Shown here one piece after another: positions 1-6,669 of a stretch of 9,343 nt of DNA. Below the pieces are notes generated by a model. That model was not told where the DNA came from and made no database searches. It was given only the letters and a program-made list of their open reading frames with translations. This stretch comes from Candidatus Woesearchaeota archaeon. Lineage in GTDB: Archaea > Nanobdellota > Nanobdellia > Woesearchaeales > JAFCFN01. Position 1 is the stretch's first letter. Each line of letters begins with the position of its first letter. The position numbers were made by a program, and so were the translations under genes. The stretch lies in NCBI GenBank assembly GCA_017609245.1, contig JAFCEI010000024.1, positions 1 through 9,343 of the forward strand, written 5' to 3'.

Positions 1-8
1 AGTTTTCT

Positions 9-34
9 AGATTTTTAAATCTTTCCTTTTTTTT
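9..34 (+). terminator. Possible terminator of an upstream gene (small dyad plus T8 run)
   Basis: A short dyad (AGATTT, TT, AAATCT; 9-22) is followed by TTCC and a run of eight T at 27-34. Archaeal intrinsic termination depends mainly on T-tracts, so this could end a + strand gene lying left of the window. The hairpin is weak and no upstream gene is visible, so this is a modest inference. Confidence 0.35.
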
Positions 35-63
35 ACTACTGGACAGTTAATTCATACGATAAG

Positions 64-71
64 TTTAAATA
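64..71 (+). promoter_or_regulatory. TATA box for the three-gene nuclease operon
   Basis: TTTAAATA matches the archaeal TATA consensus. A start point about 26 nt downstream of its centre would fall near position 94, giving a leader of about 37 nt before the ATG at 131. A 6-bp dyad (ACAAGC and GCTTGT around CTCAAAA, 97-115) lies inside that leader. No strong ribosome binding site is seen; TGAG at 120-123 is the only candidate. Confidence 0.5.
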
Positions 72-130
72 CTCAAATTATATTAATCAAAATAACACAA
101 GCCTCAAAAGCTTGTTCTTTGAGTATTAAG

Positions 131-346
131 ATGAAACATGAAAAACAGAATAAGATAACAGAACAAGATATGAAAAAAACCTATGAAGACTGCATCAAAA
201 GGGATTTTTATTGCAGAAATTCGATCCCTAAAGAGAAAGGGGGCGGTTTTTTCTGTGGCAATGACAACACAAACAAACCAAAAACTGCATTTTATCAGGG
301 CGATGAATACGCTCCTGCAATAGATAATTGGAAAAAGCTAAGATGA
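131..346 (+). CDS. Small cysteine-containing protein of unknown function
   Basis: I do not recognise this 71-residue protein. ATG 131 is preferred over the in-frame TTG at 119 because of codon type. The first third is very charged and lysine-rich. Three cysteines (C21, C28, C42) lie in the middle, the last inside a glycine-rich GGGFFCGN segment, which could suggest a small metal site, but a fourth ligand is not obvious. The C-terminal part contains aromatic and acidic residues. The TGA stop overlaps the next gene's ATG (ATGA at 343-346), so the two are probably translated in a coupled way and may act together. The protein is too short to judge further; the tight coupling is the best evidence that it is real. 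Confidence 0.6.
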   Translation: MKHEKQNKITEQDMKKTYEDCIKRDFYCRNSIPKEKGGGFFCGNDNTNKPKTAFYQGDEYAPAIDNWKKLR

Positions 347-1008
347 ACGAATTGTATAAACTCTATAAAGCAAGGCATCTGGTAAATATGATAAAAGGAG
401 AATTTTCTAATTCAGCATTTGAAAAACTATTGAAAGCTTCTGGATATGATGTGCTGCCTTATGGTTATGAGATCACTTATAGAGAGATATGCAATGATGT
501 AAGAAAAGGCCTTGGTGAAGCGGACATAGTCAGGAAATATGAAGATGTCAAGTGCGGGATGCACCTGGACCAGATAAGAAGCACACCTGACCTTAAGATA
601 GTCAACAAAGAAGAGGGATTAGAAGAGCTGGTAGAATCAAAATTCTCAGGAGAGACAAAGGATAAACAAGGGAATATAATAAGGAGCCAGTCTGCAAACG
701 ATGTTTCAATCAACAGAGAAAAACTTCAGTCGTATCAGATGTATTGGGAGAATACAATAATGGTCTTTACATTTGCTCATCTAGAAGACAAAAAATATCA
801 CTGCATCAGGGCAAAAGACGTGACAGATGACATGATTATTGAGATGCACAACAAATATGACAATTATGATATTTCAGAAAAAGCAAGGCCATTAAAATAT
901 TTTTTTCCAAGGGTTTCAGATGAACTTATTAAGCTTAACATGGAACTGGTGGATGATTTGCAAAAGGACCTATTGAAACCTATCAATCCAGGCTGGACGA
1001 TATCATAG
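343..1008 (+). CDS. Probable PD-(D/E)XK superfamily nuclease
   Basis: This 221-residue protein shows the layout of a PD-(D/E)XK nuclease core. It has an N-terminal helix with E27 in SAFEKLLKASGYDV, then P82-D83 (STPDLKIV), then E98-x-K100 (VESKFS) 15 residues later, followed by a helix with Q129 and Y134 (KLQSYQMYWE) before a hydrophobic strand. This order matches restriction-endonuclease-like folds that cut DNA using D, E and K with a divalent metal. The specific family is not recognised. The start is ATG 343, whose bases overlap the upstream TGA; the in-frame TTG at 328 lies inside the previous gene. The next gene follows after 12 nt. The substrate is unknown; possible roles are DNA repair, replication-linked cleavage or defence. 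The motif assignment is by eye; the fold is likely but unproven. Confidence 0.6.
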   Translation: MNELYKLYKARHLVNMIKGEFSNSAFEKLLKASGYDVLPYGYEITYREICNDVRKGLGEADIVRKYEDVKCGMHLDQIRSTPDLKIVNKEEGLEELVESKFSGETKDKQGNIIRSQSANDVSINREKLQSYQMYWENTIMVFTFAHLEDKKYHCIRAKDVTDDMIIEMHNKYDNYDISEKARPLKYFFPRVSDELIKLNMELVDDLQKDLLKPINPGWTIS

Positions 1009-1020
1009 GAGAGATTGAAA

Positions 1021-1524
1021 ATGGTTAAAATAAGGAAAGATGCAAGAGTCAGGTTTAACCTGTCATTCTATGCACAGTCAGAATTTGCAAACCAGATATA
1101 TGATAGATTTGAGCCTTTTGGCCCATATAGAGATACAGGAATAGATATTGCTGGCAGGGACAGGAAAACAGACAGATACAGAAATTTTCAGATTGAGGCA
1201 AGGAACATGGGCAAGTATGGCAATTACTGGTTTGCATTGAAAGACAAAAAACTAGACAAGACACTGAAGATCAAAAGCATGTATTGGGCATTTGGGATGG
1301 TCCAGCCCAACCTATCGGTTGATTTTGTGGTCCTGCCTGTAAAACTGCTTGGAAAATGGAGAGAGCAGAGCATTGATAATTCTGTGAACAACATATTGGC
1401 CCCTGATTCAAAACATTTCTGGCTAAAGCTCAAACAAGACGGCCAAAAAGTTTATACGATGCCCCTAAAAGGCAGCCAGGATGTAACTAAATATAAACTT
1501 GAGAATATTCTGCAAAAGCTTTAA
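1021..1524 (+). CDS. PD-(D/E)XK-like protein with altered catalytic motif
   Basis: This 167-residue protein has a pattern seen in Holliday-junction-resolvase-like and related PD-(D/E)XK families: a strand with GIDIAG (D42), a turn, then a strand FQIEAR (Q57, E59, R61), followed by aromatic strands (YWFALKD) and a hydrophobic VDFVVLP strand. Relatives with a Q-x-K motif carry lysine where E59 sits here, so the enzyme may be inactive, may use R61, or the assignment may be wrong. The start is ATG 1021, preceded by AGGAGAG at 1007-1013, an excellent ribosome binding site; the in-frame TTG at 1015 overlaps it too closely. The gene follows the nuclease gene by 12 nt in the same operon. The function is not known; a DNA-binding or nuclease role is inferred. 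Confidence 0.55.
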   Translation: MVKIRKDARVRFNLSFYAQSEFANQIYDRFEPFGPYRDTGIDIAGRDRKTDRYRNFQIEARNMGKYGNYWFALKDKKLDKTLKIKSMYWAFGMVQPNLSVDFVVLPVKLLGKWREQSIDNSVNNILAPDSKHFWLKLKQDGQKVYTMPLKGSQDVTKYKLENILQKL

Positions 1525-1527
1525 ATA
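1520..1527 (+). promoter_or_regulatory. TATA box of the Orc1/Cdc6-like gene, containing the upstream stop codon
   Basis: TTTAAATA contains the TAA stop (1522-1524) of the preceding gene. A start point 26-27 nt beyond its centre would be near 1550, just before a GGTGG ribosome binding site at 1551-1555 and the ATG at 1567. This lets the ATPase be expressed separately from the nuclease operon, although read-through is also possible. Confidence 0.55.
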
Positions 1528-1566
1528 ACCCTTGTCTCTTAAACTAATCAGGTGGTTAGATTGGGC

Positions 1567-2631
1567 ATGTTTGACAAGATGTTAAGTTCTGATGAAAGCC
1601 TTTTCTTAGATACAGTTGCACTTGATTATGATTATATACCTAAACTAATACCTCACAGGGAAAAAGAGCAAAAATATATTGCAAACTGCATGAAACCTTT
1701 GTTCTCAAAAAGAAATGGTAAGAATTTATTGATTCACGGCCTATCTGGAGTTGGCAAGACAGTTGCGTGCAAACATATTCTGCAGGAGTTAGAAGAGCAA
1801 ACAGATTCAATAGCACCTATATTTGTGAACTGCTGGCAAAAAAACACCACCTATAAGATATTTCTGGAATTATGCGACCAATTGAACTACAGGTTTACTC
1901 AAAACAAGAAATCAAGCGAATTGTTTAATATTGTCAAAGACATTTTAAACAAAAAATCAGTCGTTTTTGTTTTTGACGAGATTGACAAGGTTGAAGACTT
2001 GGATTTTCTTTATTCAATTTTAGAAGAGATCTACAGAAAGACGATAATCATGATATCAAACCACAAAGACTGGTTGTTTAACCTGGATTCAAGGCTGAAA
2101 TCAAGACTGATTGCAGAAACATTGGAATTCAACCCGTATGATGAAGCTGAAACAAAAGACATCCTTCAGCAGAGGATGAGATATGCTTTTGTATCAGGAG
2201 TTTGGGATAAAGAAGCATTTAATTCCATTGCCAAAAAAACAGCTGAGCTGGAAGATATAAGGTCTGGCCTATACTTGATGAAAGAAGCTGGAAACCTTGC
2301 AGAAGATGAGGCAAGCAAAAAGATCCAAATAAAGCATGTTCAAAATGCTATCAAGAAACTTAATGATTTCTCAATCAAGAAAAGCGATGATTTGGACTCT
2401 GATGCTCATGCGCTACTGGATCTGATCAAATCAAACTCAGGCCTAAAAATAGGAGAACTCTTTGATATCTATCAAAAACAAGGCGGCCAAGCAAGCTACA
2501 AAACATTCCAAAGAAAAATAGCAAAGCTGGAGCAGGGAAAATTCATATCTGTTGAAAAAACAGCAGGCGGGAGTGAAGGCAATACAACAATTGTCAGATA
2601 CAGCCAGATAAAAAAACTAGATGAGTTCTAA
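1567..2631 (+). CDS. Orc1/Cdc6-family AAA+ ATPase (replication initiator-like)
   Basis: This 354-residue protein has the archaeal Orc1/Cdc6 architecture. The N-terminal segment PKLIPHREKE is typical of the family. It is followed by Walker A GLSGVGKT (58-65), the FVNCWQKNTTY segment (86-96), Walker B VFVFDEID (133-140), a sensor 1 asparagine in MISNHKDW (N165), and a sensor/arginine region LKSRL (R180). A C-terminal winged-helix domain occupies roughly 275-354 (ALLDLIKSNSGLKIGEL onward). Family members bind origin DNA and load the MCM helicase. ATG 1567 is chosen because GGTGG at 1551-1555 lies about 10 nt upstream; GTG 1552 is an alternative adding five residues. No clear origin repeats are visible next to the gene, so it may be a divergent paralogue rather than the main initiator. 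Its 3' end overlaps the convergent Mre11 gene by 15 bp. Confidence 0.85.
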   Translation: MFDKMLSSDESLFLDTVALDYDYIPKLIPHREKEQKYIANCMKPLFSKRNGKNLLIHGLSGVGKTVACKHILQELEEQTDSIAPIFVNCWQKNTTYKIFLELCDQLNYRFTQNKKSSELFNIVKDILNKKSVVFVFDEIDKVEDLDFLYSILEEIYRKTIIMISNHKDWLFNLDSRLKSRLIAETLEFNPYDEAETKDILQQRMRYAFVSGVWDKEAFNSIAKKTAELEDIRSGLYLMKEAGNLAEDEASKKIQIKHVQNAIKKLNDFSIKKSDDLDSDAHALLDLIKSNSGLKIGELFDIYQKQGGQASYKTFQRKIAKLEQGKFISVEKTAGGSEGNTTIVRYSQIKKLDEF

Positions 2632-3837
2632 TTCTCTGAATAAAGAATCTAAATCCTTTTTAATCCTCTCTTCAAACACAGCATTTGTCTCACCTTCTTG
2701 TTTTTCTTGGCTTAGTGTTTGCATTAATTTGACTGTTAGCTGCATCTCTTTTTCTTTGTCCATACCTAATAAGGGAACCTTCCCTGCATTTTCTTTTATG
2801 AGGTCTTCTTCAACAGTTTCACTTGGTTCTGCATTTACCTGCATCTCTTCAAATTCTCTTGATGTTAATGCAGATGTGTTTTTCATCACAAAATGTGCAG
2901 ATTTTGCATATAATATTTCAAAAATGCTTTTGAAATTAATGTCAGCAGGCTTTCCCTGTTTCAAACATCCTTTTAATCTTAAAGTGACAATCGTGTCCAT
3001 GAACTCGTGACCTTCAATCTGTTTTTTTATTTCAGCTTCAACATCTTCAGGAGTTTTATCATTGCAATTTATTTTTATAGAAAACACATTATAAGTCTGC
3101 ACATTTTCAAACTGCAGTTTTCCACTATCAACAATATAAAATCCGTTTCCGCCTTTTTCAAGCTCTTTAAAATTAGTAGGGCTTAATGCTCCAGGATAAA
3201 CAATTAGCCCATATCCAGGCTCATTCTTGTCAAAAACATAATGAACATGTCCGCCGGCATAATAATCAAATGCTTTTGGCAGGTTATGAAAAGACATAGC
3301 TTCCATCTTTTCCAATCCTTCAGGCTTGTATTCTTCCAAAGCAGTGTGAAACATAAATATTTTTTTTCCTTGTTCTGCTTCCAACGCTTCTTTATCCAAA
3401 TCCTCGTAATGTCTTTTGTCTAGCATGCCTTTTTTACCGATGATTCCTGTTATCTTGATGCCTGTTTTCTCATTAGTTGTAAATCTCAGTTTTAACTTGT
3501 TATCTTTGACCTCTCCTCTGAAAACATTCTTGATCAGATCAGCTTTTTCCAAAACATCAAGTATTGTTTTTCCAGATGGTGAAAAATCATGAGAACCTGC
3601 AATCATATAAGTGTGGATGCCGTTATCCCTAACCTCTTTTAATTTGCCAACAACCTCTTTAAGGTTATCAACAGAAGGCAGGGATGTATTGAACAGATCC
3701 CCTGCGATCAATATAAAGTCAACATCTTTTTCAATGCAAATCTGCATTGCTTTCAGAAAAGCCTCTGTGTTAAGGTTTTTCAAACGCTCTTCTCTCCAAG
3801 CTCCGATATGACAGTCTGCAATGTGCGCGAATCTCAT
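2617..3837 (-). CDS. mre11: Mre11/SbcD-type DNA repair exonuclease
   Basis: This 406-residue calcineurin-like phosphoesterase acts with Rad50 on DNA double-strand breaks. The phosphodiesterase motifs appear in order: D8-x-H10 (ADCHIG), G46-D47 (AGDLFN), GSHD at 81-84, H164 (MFHTAL), and GGHVH at 195-199 (H197, H199). These are the two-metal ligands and catalytic histidines of Mre11. Motif III reads GSHD rather than GNHD; I recall this variant from some archaeal Mre11 proteins, so activity is probably kept. The C-terminal third is charged and glutamate-rich. The start ATG overlaps the stop of the preceding 84-residue gene (ATGA at 3837-3834), so translation is likely coupled. No rad50, herA or nurA follows, because the Cdc6-like gene converges here with a 15-bp overlap. 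Confidence 0.9.
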   Translation of the reverse strand: MRFAHIADCHIGAWREERLKNLNTEAFLKAMQICIEKDVDFILIAGDLFNTSLPSVDNLKEVVGKLKEVRDNGIHTYMIAGSHDFSPSGKTILDVLEKADLIKNVFRGEVKDNKLKLRFTTNEKTGIKITGIIGKKGMLDKRHYEDLDKEALEAEQGKKIFMFHTALEEYKPEGLEKMEAMSFHNLPKAFDYYAGGHVHYVFDKNEPGYGLIVYPGALSPTNFKELEKGGNGFYIVDSGKLQFENVQTYNVFSIKINCNDKTPEDVEAEIKKQIEGHEFMDTIVTLRLKGCLKQGKPADINFKSIFEILYAKSAHFVMKNTSALTSREFEEMQVNAEPSETVEEDLIKENAGKVPLLGMDKEKEMQLTVKLMQTLSQEKQEGETNAVFEERIKKDLDSLFRELELI

Positions 3838-4088
3838 CTATAGTTCCCTCCAGATTCCCTGCCTAATCTTATCTTAAGATTCAGATAATCGGATTTGGCT
3901 TTTGAGAGGTTTATCTCTCTTGACTTACTTGTAAACTTGGTGCATGTTATTTTTGAGTCCTCTCCATTTACAACAGTTTTTTTTACCCTGTATTTTCCAT
4001 AGTTATCATCAATAAACTCTATTGAGATCATTTTGCTGCCTATCTTGAATGTTTCTGGCTTTAGCATATCATCTAATCCCCCAACCAT
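3834..4088 (-). CDS. Small unknown protein co-translated with Mre11
   Basis: I do not recognise this 84-residue protein. It is rich in alternating hydrophobic and charged residues (MISIEFIDD, KYRVKKTVV, KITCTKFT), suggesting a small beta-rich domain, and ends in a basic tail (LKIRLGRESGGNYR). It has no signal peptide or membrane segment. Its TGA overlaps the mre11 ATG, so the two products are probably made together, and it may be a repair accessory factor; that is inference from context. The start at 4088 lies about 26 nt from the centre of a TATA box, implying a leaderless mRNA. An alternative ATG at 4067 is preceded by GGGGGA about 9 nt away, so the protein could begin there (MLKPETFK) with seven fewer residues. 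Confidence 0.65.
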   Translation of the reverse strand: MVGGLDDMLKPETFKIGSKMISIEFIDDNYGKYRVKKTVVNGEDSKITCTKFTSKSREINLSKAKSDYLNLKIRLGRESGGNYR

Positions 4089-4110
4089 AATCTAACTAAG
4101 AATCAAGAAA

Positions 4111-4118
4111 TATTTAAG
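4111..4118 (-). promoter_or_regulatory. TATA box for the small gene plus mre11 operon
   Basis: On the reverse strand CTTAAATA contains the TAA stop of the neighbouring 110-residue gene (4116-4114). Its centre is 26.5 nt from the ATG at 4088, which predicts transcription starting at or within a base or two of the start codon (leaderless). Confidence 0.55.
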
Positions 4119-4446
4119 GCTTTTGCATAGGATGTTGTTTTAGAAAATCGTCAATGGAATATTTTCCAACTTTAGTTATGTTTTCTTTATTGGAAATCTT
4201 ATCGTGCACATAATTGATGAAACTATTTATTATGACAGAAGCATCTTTAGAATCAATTGTTTGCGTAAAATCGCCATCCATCAACTTTTCCAGTTCAGAT
4301 ATTTGCTCATCAGTTGCAGATTTTTTGGCATTTGTGATCCCCTGCATAATCGGGCCATATTGGTATTTTTTTTCCCCACAATATATTGAATAAAACTCAA
4401 TCATGCCATCTCTTCTATCTATGCCTAATTTGATCTCATATCCCAT
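4114..4446 (-). CDS. Unknown 110-residue soluble protein
   Basis: I do not recognise this protein. It begins with a strand-rich part (GYEIKLGIDRRDGMIEFYSIYCGEK broken by charged turns), continues with a helical acidic stretch around residues 40-60 (DEQISELEKLMDGDF), a further helix (ASVIINSFINYVHDKI), and ends with KYSIDDFLKQHPMQKP. No signal peptide or membrane segment is seen. The start is well supported: the reverse strand has AGGTG (4457-4453) seven nt before the ATG, and a TATA box sits 40 nt upstream, giving a leader of about 14 nt. It lies between the GGDEF gene and the mre11 operon on the same strand but has its own promoter, so a functional link to either is not shown. Confidence 0.65.
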   Translation of the reverse strand: MGYEIKLGIDRRDGMIEFYSIYCGEKKYQYGPIMQGITNAKKSATDEQISELEKLMDGDFTQTIDSKDASVIINSFINYVHDKISNKENITKVGKYSIDDFLKQHPMQKP

Positions 4447-4481
4447 GTTTCACACCTGATAAAGAGAAATAAGCTTCACGC

Positions 4482-4491
4482 ATTTATAAAT
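4482..4491 (-). promoter_or_regulatory. TATA box of the 110-residue gene
   Basis: ATTTATAAAT is a perfect palindrome. On the reverse strand a start point about 26 nt away falls near 4460, just before the AGGTG ribosome binding site and the ATG at 4446. In the + direction it would point into the 3' end of the GGDEF gene, where there is nothing to express. Confidence 0.55.
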
Positions 4492-4508
4492 CTTTCTATT
4501 ATTCACTA

Positions 4509-5942
4509 CTAACCAGTATTGACTACTCTGTTTCTTCCTGTTTTCTTGGCTCTGTAAAGTCTTCTGTCAGCAGCATTGATTATGTCTGGTCTTGAAACAC
4601 CGTCTGGTCCGTAAGTAGAAACACCGCAGCTGATTGTCAGGTTTAGCTTTTTGTTGTCTGTTGAATAAAAATCACTTGTTCCGATTATTTTTCTTAGGTT
4701 TTCTGCTATATTTGTTGCTGCATCAAGGTCAGTTCGCGGCAGGATTATTGCAATCTCTTCCCCGCCATACCTGCATATGATATCAGACCCTCTGACATTC
4801 ATCCTTATGTGTTTTGCAATCTCCTTGAGAACCTTGTCTCCTGTTGGGTGACCATAAGTATCATTAATCACCTTAAAATGGTCTATATCTACCAGAATAA
4901 ATGAAAATGCCTGCTGCCTTCCAGCTGCCAGCGAGATCAGGTTATCCAGCTGTGCTCTCATGACCCTTCTTGTAAAAAGTTTTGTCAGCGTGTCAATGCT
5001 CGCCTGTTTTTTTGTTTTTTCAGACAGCTCCTTTGCCTTTAGCTTGTATATTAATATTTTTTCTAGTGCACCTTCTTCAACAAGTTCCTTGTTTGCTTCT
5101 ATCGCTGAAATATATTCAAGAATCTCGTCAGGCTCAGTCATCGTATAGATATCAGCTTTTATATCATGTAATGTGATCAGCTTTTTCTGCTGTTTTAGCT
5201 TGCTGAATTCCAGTGCGCCGCCAATCTCCTTCTGAAGCATATCCATCAATGGCTTATATACATCATATTTTTCTGTTCTAAGTGTTTTTTTGATCTGAGA
5301 AACAACTGTTCTTAATCTTTTTTTATTGTCTTCCAGTTCCTGCAATTTTTTTTCTTTGTTTGCAAAGGGGTTGTTGAGTTTTACAGCGTCCAACAGGCGA
5401 TATTCAACAGCAATCGCATTCTTGATGGATTCCTTAAACTGATGAAGTTTTTGTATCAACACAGTTATGTGCTCGTTAAGGGTGATTCCTCTCTCCTCTT
5501 CCTCAAGAATTGCTTTCAGTTTTCTCAGATATCTTCTCATAGGCATGAGCGATTTTTTTGCAGCAGTTTTGCTTATCTGCTCCTCACCCCTGGCAAGAGA
5601 ATCATACATGTTTCTTGTAAACGCATAGATGTCAAGAATCTCTTTTCTCTTTCTCCTTTCGTCCCACAGCAACTGCTCTTTTCTTGGGACTTTTTCGTCA
5701 AGTATCTTGAATTTTGAGAGAATGTCTGATTTTAATCGTATTATATCTTCTGCAAGCTCTTTTTCAAGCTCATCTAGCTTGCCTGTTCTTTTGAATGTTT
5801 TTTTAACCAGATCCTGTATCTTGGTTATTGTTTTGGTGATCTTGCTTACATATTTTTCATGCGCATATATAGTAGAAAGCTGGTTTTCAAATTCTTTTAA
5901 TAGATTGATTTCATGCTCTGTTAATTGTTCTAATTCTGGCAT
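4509..5942 (-). CDS. GGDEF-domain protein, probable diguanylate cyclase
   Basis: This 477-residue soluble protein has about 310 residues of highly charged, mostly helical (probably coiled-coil) sequence followed by a complete GGDEF domain (about 314-475). Features seen: DTLTKLFTRR at the domain start, D352 and N360 within VDIDHFKVINDTYGH, D369 (TGD), the GGEEI signature at 393-397, TISCGVSTYG, and a closing ADRRLYRAKKTGRNRVV. The inhibitory RxxD site is present (R384-G-S-D387), five residues before the signature. Key residues for metal and GTP binding and for c-di-GMP feedback are therefore in place, so conversion of two GTP to c-di-GMP is likely. GGDEF proteins are rare in archaea. No known sensor domain, membrane segment or EAL/HD-GYP domain is seen. 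The start lies 26.5 nt from a TATA centre, fitting a leaderless mRNA. Confidence 0.92.
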   Translation of the reverse strand: MPELEQLTEHEINLLKEFENQLSTIYAHEKYVSKITKTITKIQDLVKKTFKRTGKLDELEKELAEDIIRLKSDILSKFKILDEKVPRKEQLLWDERRKRKEILDIYAFTRNMYDSLARGEEQISKTAAKKSLMPMRRYLRKLKAILEEEERGITLNEHITVLIQKLHQFKESIKNAIAVEYRLLDAVKLNNPFANKEKKLQELEDNKKRLRTVVSQIKKTLRTEKYDVYKPLMDMLQKEIGGALEFSKLKQQKKLITLHDIKADIYTMTEPDEILEYISAIEANKELVEEGALEKILIYKLKAKELSEKTKKQASIDTLTKLFTRRVMRAQLDNLISLAAGRQQAFSFILVDIDHFKVINDTYGHPTGDKVLKEIAKHIRMNVRGSDIICRYGGEEIAIILPRTDLDAATNIAENLRKIIGTSDFYSTDNKKLNLTISCGVSTYGPDGVSRPDIINAADRRLYRAKKTGRNRVVNTG

Positions 5943-5961
5943 TATTATCTTTAAAAGTTCA

Positions 5962-5975
5962 GCTTTATATTAAAG
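5962..5975 (-). promoter_or_regulatory. TATA box of the GGDEF gene
   Basis: Reverse-strand CTTTAATATAAAGC lies in the 37-nt gap between the PIN gene stop and the GGDEF gene ATG. Its centre is about 26.5 nt from that ATG, so a leaderless transcript is predicted. The GGDEF gene can therefore be expressed independently of the PIN pair. Confidence 0.5.
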
Positions 5976-5979
5976 TTTT

Positions 5980-6666
5980 CTATTTTTCCATCTCAATTAT
6001 ATGTTTGATCTCTTTTCCAGAAATAGCACATCCATCAAGTTTTACACCCCAGAGGATCGAGTCTAACAGATCTTTTTTAGATACTTTTGTGTGCTTGATG
6101 TAATTTTCCAATAAACCCATCTCATAAGCGATTGTGACTAGTTCTGCAGACCTGATCAAGTTTATTCCTTTTACCTCTTTTTTAATGTCTTTTAATTTTT
6201 TGTGGTTTATCTGCACCTTAGTGTGCAGCTTGTTCTTGAGTATCTTTGAAAGCCTTGCAGGATCTTCTATCAATAGCCTTGTTGTTCTCTCGTCAACACA
6301 AAAAGCTTCTGCTTTTAATTCAATTGCGGCTGCCAATGCCTCTGCTTCTGCGTAATGTATTATCTCTATGTTTTTTCCGTGAGCTCTGTAGCATTTATTT
6401 GCCATTGCCCAAAGTTTTTCAGCTCTCTTTTTTATCTCTGTGCTTTGCATCAGTTTCAGTGTTCCTTTGTTCAGATAGAACATCACCTGCAGAGCCTCGA
6501 ACTTGAATTTCTTTGTCCTGAACGGCTTCTCAATCAGTTCTTTCCTGACTGCAGGTGTAATCAAAAAATCACCGTCAAACTGCTTTTCGAGGTGTTTTAG
6601 TATCCAAAGCAGATTATTCATAGTCAAACTGATTATTGGTCCTGTGTCGAAGATTATTGATTTCAT
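5980..6666 (-). CDS. PIN-domain protein (probable ribonuclease, VapC-like)
   Basis: This 228-residue protein starts with the PIN fold signature: D7 in IIFDTGPIISL, E43 in AVRKEL, acidic E107/E109 in HYAEAEALAAA, and D125 in FCVDERTTRLL. These are the acidic residues that bind Mg2+ in PIN ribonucleases. It is longer than a typical VapC toxin (about 130 residues). The extra sequence includes an insertion around 50-100 and a C-terminal helical extension of about 90 residues (from about 138) that is lysine-rich. The ATG lies 3 nt after the stop of the upstream gene, so the two form an operon, arranged antitoxin-first like VapBC. RNA cleavage as toxin or as a housekeeping nuclease are both possible; the size argues for a distinct PIN subfamily. 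Confidence 0.8.
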   Translation of the reverse strand: MKSIIFDTGPIISLTMNNLLWILKHLEKQFDGDFLITPAVRKELIEKPFRTKKFKFEALQVMFYLNKGTLKLMQSTEIKKRAEKLWAMANKCYRAHGKNIEIIHYAEAEALAAAIELKAEAFCVDERTTRLLIEDPARLSKILKNKLHTKVQINHKKLKDIKKEVKGINLIRSAELVTIAYEMGLLENYIKHTKVSKKDLLDSILWGVKLDGCAISGKEIKHIIEMEK

Positions 6667-6669
6667 TTT

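Noticed and set aside
97..115. ACAAGC/GCTTGT hairpin as a riboswitch or attenuator
   Set aside because: A 6-bp stem with a 7-base loop and nothing conserved around it; it is too small to claim more than a minor leader structure.
2621..3010. A 129-codon + strand frame starting at 2621
   Set aside because: It is antisense to the C-terminal part of mre11, rich in serine and phenylalanine, with no promoter or ribosome binding site, and it overlaps the Cdc6-like gene end.
4155..4168. TGGAA-TATT-TTCCA dyad resembling part of an archaeal origin recognition box
   Set aside because: It is a single copy inside the coding region of the 110-aa gene, lacks the G-rich extension of known boxes, and is not in an intergenic AT-rich region.
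4960..5176. Two overlapping + strand open frames of about 60 codons with hydrophobic serine/phenylalanine-rich products
   Set aside because: They are antisense shadows of the lysine/glutamate-rich GGDEF protein, which typically give such hydrophobic reading.
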